A stretch of DNA of 64,000 nucleotides from Corynebacterium pseudotuberculosis (lineage in GTDB: Bacteria; Actinomycetota; Actinomycetes; Mycobacteriales; Mycobacteriaceae), in NCBI RefSeq assembly GCF_002155265.1, contig NZ_CP021251.1:2273764-2337763 (forward strand). The letters run 5' to 3'. Of this stretch, positions 54,626-63,780 are shown one piece after another. Each line of letters opens with the position of its first letter. Positions within the stretch are counted from its first letter, which is position 1. The position numbers were made by a program, and so were the translations under genes. Under the pieces are notes generated by a model. That model was not told the DNA's origin and ran no database searches. It worked only from the letters and a program-made list of their open reading frames with translations.

Positions 54626-54654
54626 GGGAATGCAAGCTTGCCCTAACTTGTTAG
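54626..54654 (+). promoter_or_regulatory. Candidate SigM-type promoter of trxB
   Basis: GGGAAT (54626-54631), a 17-bp spacer and TGTTAG (54649-54654) resemble the SigM-type GGGAAT...YGTTGR pattern described for corynebacterial thioredoxin promoters. It lies 158-186 bp upstream of the trxB ATG and just after sigM. Confidence 0.5.
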
Positions 54655-54811
54655 GAACAAAAAGAAAGTAACCTATGAGAATGCTGAGGCGCTGCGGCCA
54701 ACGGCTACACTGAGCCAGGATCACAAAAGCACCTACGGAGATACTCACAAGTGCTTTCTCCATATATCTGGCCCTGCTAGATTCAGTTACAACAGCTAGG
54801 AAGGCAACCTC

Positions 54812-55759
54812 ATGTCCGAAGCACCCAACGCGACCACAGTGCACGACGTAGCCATCATCGGTTCTGGCCCAGCCGGCTATACAGCAGCACTCTATGCGGC
54901 TCGCGCTGAGCTCAAGCCCATTGTTTTCGAGGGAATCGAATTCGGTGGTTCTCTGATGACCACCACAGAGGTAGAAAACTTCCCTGGTTTTCCAGAAGGC
55001 ATCATGGGGCCAGACCTCATGGACAACATGCGCTCCCAAGCCGAGCGTTTTGGGGCAGATCTCCGAATGGAGTTGGTAACCAAGGTAGAGCTTGAAGGGG
55101 AGATCAAGAAGATCTGGGTCGACGACCAAGAGTTCCACGCTCGTTCCGTCATCTTGGCCACAGGTTCTGCGCCTCGCTATATCGGTGCAGAAGGCGAACA
55201 AACCCTTCTTGGTCGGGGCGTCTCTGCATGTGCCACATGTGATGGATTCTTCTTCCGCGATCATGACATCGCTGTCATCGGCGGCGGCGATTCTGCCATG
55301 GAAGAGGCAACATTCCTCACCAAGTTTGCTAAATCTGTGACCATCGTTCACCGTCGCGAAGAATTCCGTGCCTCTGCCATCATGTTGGAGCGAGCAAAAA
55401 ATAACGACAAGATCAAATTCCTCACCAACAATACCGTATCCAAGGTATTGGGGGAGAACACTGTAAGCGGGCTGGAGCTCACAGACACTGCCACAGGAGA
55501 AACCTCTATTCTCGATGTCACGGCAATGTTCGTAGCCATCGGCCATGATCCTCGCTCTGATTTATTCCGCGGAGTAGTGGATACCAATGATGCTGGCTAT
55601 GTTCGGGTAGAAGAGCCTTCCACTCGCACCAATGTTCCTGGTGTCTTTGCCGTAGGAGATCTTGTCGACGCTCACTACCAGCAGGCAATCACCGCCGCGG
55701 GGTCCGGTTGTCGGGGAGCTATAGACGCCGAGAATTATCTCGCAGCCCTCGATGCCTAA
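54812..55759 (+). CDS. trxB: Thioredoxin reductase
   Basis: TrxB passes electrons from NADPH through FAD to thioredoxin. The 315-aa protein has the FAD motif [20 protein letters not shown], the redox pair CATC (Cys140, Cys143), the NADPH motif [12 protein letters not shown], and the C-terminal FAD segment [14 protein letters not shown] lies 8 nt upstream of the ATG. trxA follows after 60 bp, forming one thioredoxin unit downstream of sigM. Confidence 0.97.
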   Translation: MSEAPNATTVHDVAIIGSGPAGYTAALYAARAELKPIVFEGIEFGGSLMTTTEVENFPGFPEGIMGPDLMDNMRSQAERFGADLRMELVTKVELEGEIKKIWVDDQEFHARSVILATGSAPRYIGAEGEQTLLGRGVSACATCDGFFFRDHDIAVIGGGDSAMEEATFLTKFAKSVTIVHRREEFRASAIMLERAKNNDKIKFLTNNTVSKVLGENTVSGLELTDTATGETSILDVTAMFVAIGHDPRSDLFRGVVDTNDAGYVRVEEPSTRTNVPGVFAVGDLVDAHYQQAITAAGSGCRGAIDAENYLAALDA

Positions 55760-55819
55760 TCTCACTATTGCTTTACCTTCCTAGTCTCTACACACCACCT
55801 ACGCATAAGGAGAAACCAC

Positions 55820-56143
55820 ATGAATGCACCTATCGCTTTGACCGAGGCCACTTTTAAAACAACCGTCATTGACTCTGATAAGCCAGTTCTCGTCGATTTT
55901 TGGGCAGAATGGTGTGGACCATGCAAAAAGCTTGGCCCGATCATTGATGAGATCGCTGCTGAGATGGGCGACGAAGTCGTAGTGGGCAAAGTCGACGTCG
56001 ATGCCGAGCGAAATCTAGGCGCAATGTTCCAAATTATGTCGATTCCTACCGTCCTTATTTTCAAAGATGGCCAGAAAGTCGCCGAATTTGTTGGAGTTCG
56101 CCCCAAATCAGAGATCGTGGCAAAACTGCGTTCACACCAGTAG
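55820..56143 (+). CDS. trxA: Thioredoxin
   Basis: This 107-aa thioredoxin reduces disulfides in cytoplasmic proteins with electrons from TrxB. The active site is WCGPC (Cys32, Cys35), in the segment VLVDFWAEWCGPCKKLGP, with the conserved cis-Pro in SIPTVLIF. AAGGAG lies 8 nt upstream of the ATG. The equivalent gene is called trxC in some corynebacterial annotations. Confidence 0.96.
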   Translation: MNAPIALTEATFKTTVIDSDKPVLVDFWAEWCGPCKKLGPIIDEIAAEMGDEVVVGKVDVDAERNLGAMFQIMSIPTVLIFKDGQKVAEFVGVRPKSEIVAKLRSHQ

Positions 56144-56231
56144 CTGGTATCCTTTGACGAGGATTACAAAGCCATCACTTTGCCGTTAACCGGTATTTTG
56201 GCTTGACCACTCGTTATTGGAAAGGAGCAGT

Positions 56232-57413
56232 GTGTCTGACATCTTGCGAGTAGGTGACCACAGCCCGCGCGTCGCTGAAGTCAGAACAGCACTGACACGC
56301 CTTGGTCTTGTGCCGGACTCTGATAAAGAAATCAAGCAGTCTAAGGGGCAAACGTTCACTGACCCAGAGACTTACTTTGACGAGGACCTCGCCGAAGTAA
56401 TTAAGGGGATGCAACAGGCTCGGGGCATCATCGCTAGCGGTGAAATCAATGAGGTCACACTCCGTGCCCTCCGCGAGGCATCCTATAAGCTCGGTGCCCG
56501 AGTTCTTAGCTTTGAGCCGAATAATATCTTTGTTGGCGACGACGTAGTGCAGTTGCAAACGCAGCTTCAAGAGCTCGGTTTTTATACCGATCGCGTCGAT
56601 GGCAGATTTGGTGAAAACACATACAAGGCGTTGCTCAGTTATCAGGTCAATTATGGACTGAAGAGCGATGGTGTCTGCGGCCCTGAGACAATCCGTGCGT
56701 TTGGACGTCTTGGACGCAGAATCACCGGCGGTTCGCCTCAAGCGCTTCGTGAGCGCGAGCGTGTCCGCGATGCCGGCCCTATGCTCGCCGGTAAACGCGT
56801 AGTTATCGACCCCTCTTTGGGCGGTAACTCACGTGGACAAGTGGTTCAGGGACCTTATGGGGAGATCACTGAAGAAGAAATTCTATGGGATCTTGCTACT
56901 CGGGTAGAGGGACGCATGATCGCTGCCGGGATGGAGACCATTATTTCCAGGCCTAGGCAGGATAATCCTTCACACCTTGAGCGTGCAGATATAGCCAATG
57001 CTTTTGACGCTGACGTCATGATTTGTTTGCAATGCGACCAATATCAAAATGATAAAGCAAACGGCGTTGCCACTTTTTATTTCGGTTCTGAGGCCGGAAC
57101 CAGCTCCCTTACCGGCGAGATGCTGAGTGGATTCATCCAGCGAGAGATCAGCGCTCGCACTGATCTGGTCAACTGCGGTAACCACGGCAGGACCTGGGAT
57201 CTGCTCCGTATCACTGCCATGCCCACCATCGAAGTGGTCTTGGGTTATCTCACTAATCCCCACGACGTCACCATTTTGACTGATCCTAAGCATAGAGACG
57301 CGATCGCAGAAGCAATCGTGGTGGCCGTCAAGCGCTTATATCTCCTCGATGATGATGATCAGCCCACAGGCACGTACAAGTTCGCAGAGATGCTAGAACA
57401 GGGCATGCTCTAA
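56232..57413 (+). CDS. cwlM: CwlM-like N-acetylmuramoyl-L-alanine amidase family protein
   Basis: This protein of about 393 aa has two peptidoglycan-binding_1 domains (about 5-80 and 90-165) and an amidase_3 domain (about 185-375) with VVIDPSLGG, TEEEILWDLATRVEGRM and MPTIEVVLGYLTNPHD. It has no signal peptide, so, like mycobacterial CwlM, it may act as a cytoplasmic regulator of MurA rather than as a secreted amidase. I choose GTG 56232 with AAAGGAG 5 nt upstream over the TTG at 56217. It is in the trxB-trxA-cwlM order seen in other mycolata. Confidence 0.93.
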   Translation: MSDILRVGDHSPRVAEVRTALTRLGLVPDSDKEIKQSKGQTFTDPETYFDEDLAEVIKGMQQARGIIASGEINEVTLRALREASYKLGARVLSFEPNNIFVGDDVVQLQTQLQELGFYTDRVDGRFGENTYKALLSYQVNYGLKSDGVCGPETIRAFGRLGRRITGGSPQALRERERVRDAGPMLAGKRVVIDPSLGGNSRGQVVQGPYGEITEEEILWDLATRVEGRMIAAGMETIISRPRQDNPSHLERADIANAFDADVMICLQCDQYQNDKANGVATFYFGSEAGTSSLTGEMLSGFIQREISARTDLVNCGNHGRTWDLLRITAMPTIEVVLGYLTNPHDVTILTDPKHRDAIAEAIVVAVKRLYLLDDDDQPTGTYKFAEMLEQGML

Positions 57414-57420
57414 ATTTTCC

Positions 57421-57455
57421 ATGGTGGTTTTCCTTTTAGGAAGACCACCATTTTT
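57421..57455. terminator. Terminator between cwlM and the acetyltransferase-like gene
   Basis: ATGGTGGT (57421-57428) pairs with ACCACCAT (57444-57451), with inner TTCC/GGAA pairs, and is followed by TTTTT. It serves the two convergent transcripts. Confidence 0.8.
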
Positions 57456-57462
57456 CTGTGTT

Positions 57463-58131
57463 TTACACTGTCACGTTGGCAAGCAGAGGTTCTATTGCTT
57501 CAACGGTGAGTAGCGCATGCTCTGGAGGTAAGTGAAGGCGTAGGAGAGGTAACACGGGATGATGCCGAATGATCTCAAACCCAGCAGACTCCAATAATTC
57601 CACCGTCATCAGTCCTATCTCCTCCGCAGAGTTCACTATGCGCTGGATGTTCTCTGGTTGTGGATGAAAGGGATCGTCGCAAAAGGACTCGTCCCGAGCA
57701 AAAGCCTCAAGGGCTTTTATTCCTTGTCTTGCAAGGTGAACAATGGCTGCGTCGAGAAGCATTGTTTCTAGACCACTGCCCACCATGTTGGGATCACAGT
57801 GAAGAGAGGTCAGCACATAGGCGTCACTAGTTAGGGGAGCCGTAGGCAGTCGAGCGCACCCTGGAGCCTCAGAGGCTGGGCAATAGAGGAGAGTCGCATA
57901 GGCTCGAGGATTACCCGAGGCGAAATTGTCTGCGCTTGTGATATTGAAGCCACAGGTTCCGTATGCAGACAGCATAGCGGCTAACCAAGCTTCTTTTTCC
58001 AATGTAGGCGTACCAGCAGCAGAGGCACGCAACGCTGCTGATTCTTCCAACTCCCAGAACACGCTTTTCGACGCCCTCGAATGTATCCGGGGGATACCTT
58101 CTAAGTCTAGGGCCTCGATCCGTATGTTCAT
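57463..58131 (-). CDS. GNAT-like protein downstream of parB
   Basis: This 222-aa protein occupies the position of the conserved gene that follows parB in mycolata (Rv3916c-like). The region YVLTSLHCDPNMVGSGLETMLLDAAI resembles the acetyl-CoA loop (Gx-SG-LE) of a GNAT acetyltransferase, but the fold assignment is weak and no substrate is suggested. The start is the ATG at 58131. It lies 40 bp after parB and is probably the last gene of the rsmG-parA-parB transcript. Confidence 0.7.
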   Translation of the reverse strand: MNIRIEALDLEGIPRIHSRASKSVFWELEESAALRASAAGTPTLEKEAWLAAMLSAYGTCGFNITSADNFASGNPRAYATLLYCPASEAPGCARLPTAPLTSDAYVLTSLHCDPNMVGSGLETMLLDAAIVHLARQGIKALEAFARDESFCDDPFHPQPENIQRIVNSAEEIGLMTVELLESAGFEIIRHHPVLPLLRLHLPPEHALLTVEAIEPLLANVTV

Positions 58132-58171
58132 ATCACCAAGAGCCTTTCACAAGAAGCTGTTAGTGCGGTTA

Positions 58172-59224
58172 TTATCCTTCGCTGTTTCCGCCAAGCAGTC
58201 CCATAATGCGGTCAAAATCTTCACGACCACCAAACTCCACAACAATTTTTCCTTTACGCTTTCCCATGCTCACAGACACTTTGGTGTCTAGCCCGTCTGC
58301 AAGACGGTTTGCAGCGTTGGTAAGGAACTCAGGAGTTGGAGCCTTTTCCCGCTTCTTTGGTGCTGGTTTTTCACCACGGTTCATCAACGTGACGGCTTCT
58401 TCTGTTGCTCGAACAGAAAGCCCCTCAGCGACGATACGGTCGGCCAGAGCAACCTGAGGCGCTTCACCGCCTTTTACACCCAGGAGCGCCCGAGCGTGTC
58501 CAGCGGAAAGCACACCGGCCGCTACTTTGCGTTGCACTGCTACTGGAAGGGCGAGCAAGCGAATCATATTGGTGATTACTGGACGGGAGCGACCAAGTTT
58601 ATCCGCTAGTTCATTCTGAGTAACGCCAAATTCCTGCAGTAGCTGCTGATAGGCAGCTGCTTCTTCCAAGGGGTTAAGCTGAACACGATGAATGTTCTCC
58701 AAGAGAGCATCGCGCAGCATCTCCGAGTCGTCGGTTTTACGGACGATTGCGGGAATAGTCTTCAGACCAGCTTTGGAGGACGCACGCCAACGACGCTCAC
58801 CCATGATGATCTCATAGCGATCATCGGCAGCCTCACGGACCACGATGGGCTGGAGTAGTCCAAACTCGCGGATGGAATGAACCAGCTCGGCAAGGTCTTC
58901 CTCATCAAAAACGCTACGAGGGTTTTTCTCATTGGGAATAATTAATCCAATGGGAATCTCCCGGTAGGTAGCGCCGAATTCCTCAAGTTGCTGGTCTGCT
59001 CCCCGCGAGCCTGCAGACTGTTTTTCCACGGCTTGCGCAATGATAGGGCTAATGCGAGCGCCTTTGGCATCGCGTGGGGAATGCGATTGTTTCTTTTTCT
59101 CGGCCGCACCACCAAAAACCACGTCTGCCGCAGAGGCGCCGATTCGCTGTCCCGGTGCGGGACTACCGGTTATCAGCGCGCCAATTCCTCTACCGAGACC
59201 ACCTTTACGAGTTTCCTGTGCCAT
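58172..59224 (-). CDS. parB: Chromosome partitioning protein ParB
   Basis: This 350-aa DNA-binding CTPase loads on parS and spreads to form the partition complex. The N-terminus starts [17 protein letters not shown]. The ParB N-domain (about 90-190) carries [16 protein letters not shown] and the CTP-binding GERRWRAS. The helix-turn-helix (about 195-225: [20 protein letters not shown]) reads the parS core. A C-terminal dimerisation domain ends with [16 protein letters not shown]. It follows parA by 5 bp. Seven parS-type sites in this window are its expected targets. Confidence 0.97.
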   Translation of the reverse strand: MAQETRKGGLGRGIGALITGSPAPGQRIGASAADVVFGGAAEKKKQSHSPRDAKGARISPIIAQAVEKQSAGSRGADQQLEEFGATYREIPIGLIIPNEKNPRSVFDEEDLAELVHSIREFGLLQPIVVREAADDRYEIIMGERRWRASSKAGLKTIPAIVRKTDDSEMLRDALLENIHRVQLNPLEEAAAYQQLLQEFGVTQNELADKLGRSRPVITNMIRLLALPVAVQRKVAAGVLSAGHARALLGVKGGEAPQVALADRIVAEGLSVRATEEAVTLMNRGEKPAPKKREKAPTPEFLTNAANRLADGLDTKVSVSMGKRKGKIVVEFGGREDFDRIMGLLGGNSEG

Positions 59225-59229
59225 CTTTC

Positions 59230-60222
59230 TTACTCCTTCGAGGTCTCATCCGCGTGGTCGGCTTCGCCGTCACTCTGGTTTTGCTCTTGTTGTTCACGTA
59301 ATACTTCGGGCGACATGCCGATTGGGCCTGAGCTTTCCGACGGCACATAGTCGCCACGGGTAGCCAGCTCTCGTGCTGCGTCAAGGTAGGCGAGAGCACC
59401 CCGAGAACCCGGGTCATAAGCCAAAACAGTTTGCCCATAGCCTGGCGCTTCTGAGACCTTCACAGAGCGTGGAATCTTGGTTCCCAATACTACGTCGCCA
59501 AAGTGTCCACGCACCTCATCCATAACTTGTTCTGCCAGCTTTGTCCGACCGTCATACATGGTTAGGAGAATTGAGGAGATATGCAGATTGGGGTTGAGAT
59601 ACTGCCGGATCATCGTAATGTTGTTTAGCAGCTGTCCTACGCCCTCCAGAGCATAGTATTCACACTGAATGGGGATAAGCACTTCATCAACGGCGGTCAT
59701 CGCGTTGATGGTGAGTAAGCCAAGCGAGGGGGGACAATCGATAAAGATGTAATCGAATTCCGCCTGCTGCATATACTCCGTATTGAGGGCATCGCTTAGT
59801 CGATATTCCCGCCGGACTAGATTAACAAGCTCAATTTCAGCACCAGCTAAATCGATGGTTGCAGGAATACAGAAGAGGTTCTCAGAGGCTGTTGTCTCTT
59901 GCAGCGCGTCTTCTACCGCGCATTCACCAATGAGCAATTCATAGCTCGACAAAGTTCCAGCACGGTGGTCAACCCCTAGAGCAGTGGAAGCATTTCCCTG
60001 TGGATCAAGATCAATAACAAGAACTTTTAGACCATTAATCGCAAGCCCCGCTGCGAGGTTAACTGAAGAGGTGGTCTTTCCCACGCCACCTTTTTGGTTA
60101 GCTACAGTCAACCTGCGAGAGCTATCTGGACGGGGCAGGTGCAGGCTATTCGGTGTCAACACCTGAGCCGCGCGGCGTGCCGCAGCAGCAATCGGTGTAT
60201 CTTCCCAGTTCTGGTCGTCCAT
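59230..60222 (-). CDS. parA: Chromosome partitioning ATPase ParA
   Basis: This 330-aa deviant Walker ATPase moves ParB-parS complexes and in mycolata also links to polar DivIVA. Motifs are [20 protein letters not shown] (Walker A), DLDPQGNAS, and [11 protein letters not shown] (Walker B). The first ~38 residues precede the Walker motif and the last ~50 are acidic and Gln-rich. AGAAGGGA lies 4 nt upstream of the ATG at 60222. It is in the rsmG-parA-parB order. Confidence 0.97.
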   Translation of the reverse strand: MDDQNWEDTPIAAAARRAAQVLTPNSLHLPRPDSSRRLTVANQKGGVGKTTSSVNLAAGLAINGLKVLVIDLDPQGNASTALGVDHRAGTLSSYELLIGECAVEDALQETTASENLFCIPATIDLAGAEIELVNLVRREYRLSDALNTEYMQQAEFDYIFIDCPPSLGLLTINAMTAVDEVLIPIQCEYYALEGVGQLLNNITMIRQYLNPNLHISSILLTMYDGRTKLAEQVMDEVRGHFGDVVLGTKIPRSVKVSEAPGYGQTVLAYDPGSRGALAYLDAARELATRGDYVPSESSGPIGMSPEVLREQQEQNQSDGEADHADETSKE

Positions 60223-60326
60223 GCGTCCCTTCTCGTCTATGAAATCGAGGGCCCTATCCCGCCCAAAGTGTACTTTTTTACTTTAATACCTAGAAGGCAG
60301 ACGGTTCCACACCGTCCAATGTCGAT

Positions 60327-60998
60327 TTAGCGAACTTTTCGGATAGAAATCAGCGTAGTTGGGTCTTCAAGTTGATCACCCACCGTAAAAATCTTGATTT
60401 TCCCGCCGCCAGCTTTAAAAATCATTTTTTCATCACGGGCAAGCTCTTCTTTTACAGAGGATCCTTTCATAGCGATCATTTTCCCTCCAAGACGAACTAG
60501 GGGAAGCGACCAGCCCGCAAGTTTTCCTAGCGGAGCCACTGCACGTGAGGTCACTACGTCAACAAGCCCTAGCTCGTTTCGAATCACTTTTTCCTCTGCG
60601 CGTCCCCTCATTATGGTCACGTTATCTAGACCCAGAGAATCCTTCACTTCCCCCAGAAAAACAGAGCGTTTGAGTAACGGCTCTATGAGGGTTATCTCCA
60701 GATCGGGGCGAGCAAGTGCGAGAGGGATGCCTGGCAAACCAGCACCGGAACCAATATCCGCAACGCGAGCATTGGAGTCCATCGCTTCGCCTATAACTGC
60801 ACAATTAAGTATGTGACGATCCCATAGTTTAGGGATTTCGCGGGGACCGATAAATCCACGTGTAGAGCCATCGGTAGCCAATAAACGATGGTATTCCACC
60901 GCTTTATCCAGCAGAGATCCGAAAATTTCTGCGGCTATCTCCGGAGGAGGGGTCAGCTCAAGCCCATGCTCGGTGCCGTTATTTTCCTCATGTTTCAC
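60327..60998 (-). CDS. rsmG: 16S rRNA (guanine527-N7)-methyltransferase
   Basis: RsmG methylates G527 of 16S rRNA. The 223-aa Rossmann methyltransferase has the SAM motif [17 protein letters not shown] and the GidB landmarks [13 protein letters not shown] and [14 protein letters not shown]. The start is GTG 60998 with AGGA 9 nt upstream. The start codon lies inside a degenerate parS site (60991-61006). It is followed by parA after 104 bp. Confidence 0.96.
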   Translation of the reverse strand: MKHEENNGTEHGLELTPPPEIAAEIFGSLLDKAVEYHRLLATDGSTRGFIGPREIPKLWDRHILNCAVIGEAMDSNARVADIGSGAGLPGIPLALARPDLEITLIEPLLKRSVFLGEVKDSLGLDNVTIMRGRAEEKVIRNELGLVDVVTSRAVAPLGKLAGWSLPLVRLGGKMIAMKGSSVKEELARDEKMIFKAGGGKIKIFTVGDQLEDPTTLISIRKVR

Positions 60999-61006
60999 GT
61001 GGAACC
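60991..61006. promoter_or_regulatory. Degenerate parS-like site at the rsmG start
   Basis: TGTTTCACGTGGAACC matches the parS consensus at 14 of 16 positions. One change (A to G) falls within the 14-bp core. It overlaps the rsmG start codon, about 2.7 kb from the DnaA boxes. Confidence 0.6.
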
Positions 61007-61139
61007 ATCCTTCATGCCTTCTACCGACTCACATACATCCGGTACGGTTACAACGCTATCACGCTGATATGACACTACCGGCCCCAAAACGGGAAAGTGA
61101 ACACATCGTTCATGCACTCCACCAAAACTGAATAGCAAA

Positions 61140-61171
61140 ACTGCCGCCACCATGTGTGGTGACGGCAGTAA
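61140..61171 (-). terminator. Terminator after yidC
   Basis: ACTGCCG-CACCA and TGGTG-CGGCAGT form a stem with one mismatch and a 4-nt loop. On the minus strand a TTTTG-type T-rich stretch follows, so it ends the rpmH-rnpA-yidD-yidC transcript. Confidence 0.7.
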
Positions 61172-61182
61172 GCGGAAGAAAA

Positions 61183-62139
61183 TTATTTTTTCTTACCCTT
61201 CTTAGGGTTCTGTGGGCGCTGCCCGGGCTTTGGAGCTGTTGCCCGCTTTGCAGCCTTTTTGGCTTCAATTTCTTCAGCTTCTTCCGCGTCAATCTTATTA
61301 AAGATCCAACGCTGCTGGAAGAAGGTCCAAATGTTGTTTGCCACCATGTAGAACAATAGGCCTAGGTGCCACAAAACACCTGTGAACAGGATGGTCAGAG
61401 GCATAAACCAAAGCATCATCTTGTTCATCAAGTCCATCTGCATTTGCATCTGGCCACTAGTAGGTGCGGCTTGCAAACCAGACTCGCGCCGTGCTTTTTG
61501 GCGGTTAACAGACAAACGTCCGTTCATATGCGTTGCTACCACGATGATCAGAATCAGCGGAGCTGCCACGGCGATAATGTTGACCCGGGTAAAATCTACA
61601 GGCTGGAATGCCTTGTACATATCAGCGGGCATCGAAATATATGAGGACAGTGGCACGCCAAAGATACGAGCGTCGAGGAATGACTGAACGTCTTCAGCAG
61701 AGAAGATGTAGTTGGGGGTCTCTCGGTTGACCTCAACAGAAAGCCCTAGCTGGCTATGGCCAGTTCCGGTGCGGTTGAAGGAACGCAACACGTGGAACAG
61801 TCCAATAAACACAGGCATTTGCACGAGCGCAGGAAGGCAACCAGCAATGGGATTTACTCCCACCTCTTTTTGCACTTTCCGCGTCTCTGCCATCATCTTC
61901 TGCTGGTCTTTTCCATATTTCTTACGGATTTCCTGCATCAGTGGCTGAAGTTCCTGCATCTTACGAGCAGAGCGCATCTGATTGAGCATGGGCTTCACAA
62001 GGAATGCACGAATCGTGAATGTCAGCAGCATAATAGCCAACACCCACGAGATGCCGGAGCCCGGGTCAAACACAAAGCTCACTACTTTGTGCCAGAACCA
62101 CAGGATGGCCGAGATTGGCCAATAAATGAAGTTGAGCAC
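61183..62139 (-). CDS. yidC: Membrane protein insertase YidC
   Basis: This 318-aa Oxa1/YidC-family protein inserts and folds membrane proteins, alone or with SecYEG. It has about five membrane segments and the family landmarks FLVKPMLNQMRSARKMQELQ, NPIAGCLPALVQMPVFIGLF, and MPLTILFTGVLWHLGLLFY. The C-terminal tail is very basic (KKAAKRATAPKPGQ), as in other actinobacteria, and may touch ribosomes. The GTG start has GGAG about 12 nt upstream. yidD lies 55 bp upstream. Confidence 0.96.
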   Translation of the reverse strand: MLNFIYWPISAILWFWHKVVSFVFDPGSGISWVLAIMLLTFTIRAFLVKPMLNQMRSARKMQELQPLMQEIRKKYGKDQQKMMAETRKVQKEVGVNPIAGCLPALVQMPVFIGLFHVLRSFNRTGTGHSQLGLSVEVNRETPNYIFSAEDVQSFLDARIFGVPLSSYISMPADMYKAFQPVDFTRVNIIAVAAPLILIIVVATHMNGRLSVNRQKARRESGLQAAPTSGQMQMQMDLMNKMMLWFMPLTILFTGVLWHLGLLFYMVANNIWTFFQQRWIFNKIDAEEAEEIEAKKAAKRATAPKPGQRPQNPKKGKKK

Positions 62140-62194
62140 TGTGAGTCAGAACTCCTTGGTGGTCGAAGTTTTAAGATGTGGCATTTCCCGCATA

Positions 62195-62482
62195 TCAACG
62201 CCGAGGCACTGGGTCGTAACCGCCTGGATGCCAGGGGCCACATTTGGCTAGCCGCGCGATCGTCAACGCTGTGCCTATAACAGCACCACGTCGAGACACG
62301 GCCTCAAGCGCATAAGCGCTACAGGTCGGATCGAAACGGCAGGTAGACCCCATCTTAAGGGGAGAAATATATTTTTGGTAGAAACGCACCGCGTCATACA
62401 GCAGCCCACTGATAATCCCAGCAGGTCGCACAAGCCGAGAATTATTATTCTCATTGCTCATTTGATCGTGGGAATAACACAT
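62195..62482 (-). CDS. yidD: Membrane protein insertion efficiency factor YidD
   Basis: This 95-aa protein assists YidC-dependent insertion. It has the YidD signature: [16 protein letters not shown] [14 protein letters not shown], then [14 protein letters not shown], and a C-terminal [10 protein letters not shown] use ATG 62482 because GAGGAG lies 8 nt upstream. The family-like start at 62461 (MSNENNNS) has no ribosome site. It is flanked by rnpA (15 bp upstream) and yidC. Confidence 0.94.
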   Translation of the reverse strand: MCYSHDQMSNENNNSRLVRPAGIISGLLYDAVRFYQKYISPLKMGSTCRFDPTCSAYALEAVSRRGAVIGTALTIARLAKCGPWHPGGYDPVPRR

Positions 62483-62497
62483 GAGAGAGGCTCCTCA

Positions 62498-62854
62498 TCA
62501 ACGTAAAAGAAGCTTTTCGACGCCCGAACGAACATCTGACTCAAGCTCCTTAGACGTTGCTGTTGCCGCCGGCGGTAATGCGCGGACGACGATATGTGCG
62601 TCTTGAGGAATCTGGTCTTTGATGCCCATAAGAACATGACGAAGTTTGCGAGAAACTGCATGACGGGTCACTGCATTACCCACGGCTTTAGATACCACGA
62701 GGCCAAAACGCGGCCCTCCTACTGCCGCTATTTCCCCCGCAGTAGCGTGGGTGCGTAAATGAATAACGACGGTGCTTCTCCCAGCACGCTTGCCTTTCCG
62801 AATAGTTCTACGGAACTCGTCGGAACTGCTGAGCTTGTGCCTAGAAGGAAGCAC
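62498..62854 (-). CDS. rnpA: Ribonuclease P protein component
   Basis: RnpA is the protein subunit of RNase P, which matures tRNA 5' ends. The 118-aa basic protein begins LPSRHKLSSSDEFRRTIRKG and contains RFGLVVSKAVGNAVTRHAVSRKLRH, the RNR-type signature in corynebacterial form. The start is GTG 62854, 26 bp after rpmH. The rpmH-rnpA-yidD-yidC order is typical of bacterial origins. Confidence 0.95.
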   Translation of the reverse strand: MLPSRHKLSSSDEFRRTIRKGKRAGRSTVVIHLRTHATAGEIAAVGGPRFGLVVSKAVGNAVTRHAVSRKLRHVLMGIKDQIPQDAHIVVRALPPAATATSKELESDVRSGVEKLLLR

Positions 62855-62880
62855 CGTCGTTTAATTCTTGTAAGAAGAGA

Positions 62881-63024
62881 CTAAGCAGTCAGCTTCTCAC
62901 GGCCCTTACGACGACGTGCAGCCACGATCGCGCGACCTGCACGGGTACGCATACGAATACGGAAGCCGTGCTTACGTGCGCGACGACGGTTGTTCGGCTG
63001 GAACGTCCGCTTTCCCTTAGCCAC
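62881..63024 (-). CDS. rpmH: 50S ribosomal protein L34
   Basis: A 47-codon frame from GTG 63024 to TAG 62881 encodes the very basic L34: [20 protein letters not shown], then [14 protein letters not shown] and the [11 protein letters not shown] end. GAGGAG lies upstream on the minus strand. It is the first gene left of the origin and divergent from dnaA beyond the window. It is too short for many ORF lists. Confidence 0.97.
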   Translation of the reverse strand: MAKGKRTFQPNNRRRARKHGFRIRMRTRAGRAIVAARRRKGREKLTA

Positions 63025-63588
63025 GGTGAACACTCCTCAAGTTGTGTGTAGGTGTCCGCACAAAGGTCCAAGACCCACATTGGTCTAGTACCTTCTAACT
63101 TCCCAGTGGTACTGAGAAGAGCGGTCACCCTAAATTGGATGATTTCAAGTGAGGTACGCGCACCACGCTAACCACAATCACGTTAGCGCCGAATTTCCGG
63201 AACCCTGTCAACGTCACACATCTCTTTTATGATGCGAGGCGTTCCGAAAGCCCTGTCGTTCATAGCGGCGTTCTCAACAAAGCACTTGCGATTGGCGTAT
63301 TTAAAACACGCCCGTTGCAGTGACAGACCTCAACAGACTACGTGAATTTTCCTAGCTAGAACAAATCGACACGCCGTTCCCCCAACAGCACCCCTGTAAT
63401 GACATTTTTGTAATTAACAGCTGCTCATCCACTATTTGGCCGGTCAGAGTCTCTCGACAGTTGCAATATAGCTATAAAAATGCGTCCTTTTGAGGTATCC
63501 GAGCCAAAAACATAAAACAATAAAACCTAATTTTTGGACAGCCCTACGCCACACCGAGTAACAATATCTGTAAGGAAAAATCACACAC

Positions 63589-63780
63589 TGTGAATAACCA
63601 GATCTGTGGATAACCTTCAAGTTTATGTCGAAACTTTTCACATAGAATTGTGTTTACACAGGTTAAAGCAGGTATTTTTCACAGAGAATATTTTCCACAG
63701 GGTTGTGAAATAACTGTGGATAACTTTTCACACGCCCCGTGCTTGAAGTTATCCACAGTTGTGGAAAACTCTGTGGAATA
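63589..63780. other. oriC: Chromosomal origin region (oriC) with clustered DnaA boxes
   Basis: Perfect TTATCCACA-type boxes occur at 63605-63613, 63715-63723 and 63749-63757. One-mismatch boxes occur at 63589-63597 (TGTGAATAA), 63691-63699 (TTTTCCACA) and 63760-63768 (TGTGGAAAA). TGTGGAATA at 63772-63780 differs at two positions. The cluster lies between rpmH and the expected dnaA to the right. The stretch 63025-63588 is A+T-rich and holds the rpmH promoter region but no gene. From 63781 to 64000 I see one weak box (TGTGAACAA, 63805 region), a T-run and no complete gene. Confidence 0.85.

Noticed and set aside
54599-55546. 315-codon minus-strand frame opposite trxB
   Set aside because: trxB is certain from its CATC and FAD motifs. 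The antisense frame is long only because of codon bias.
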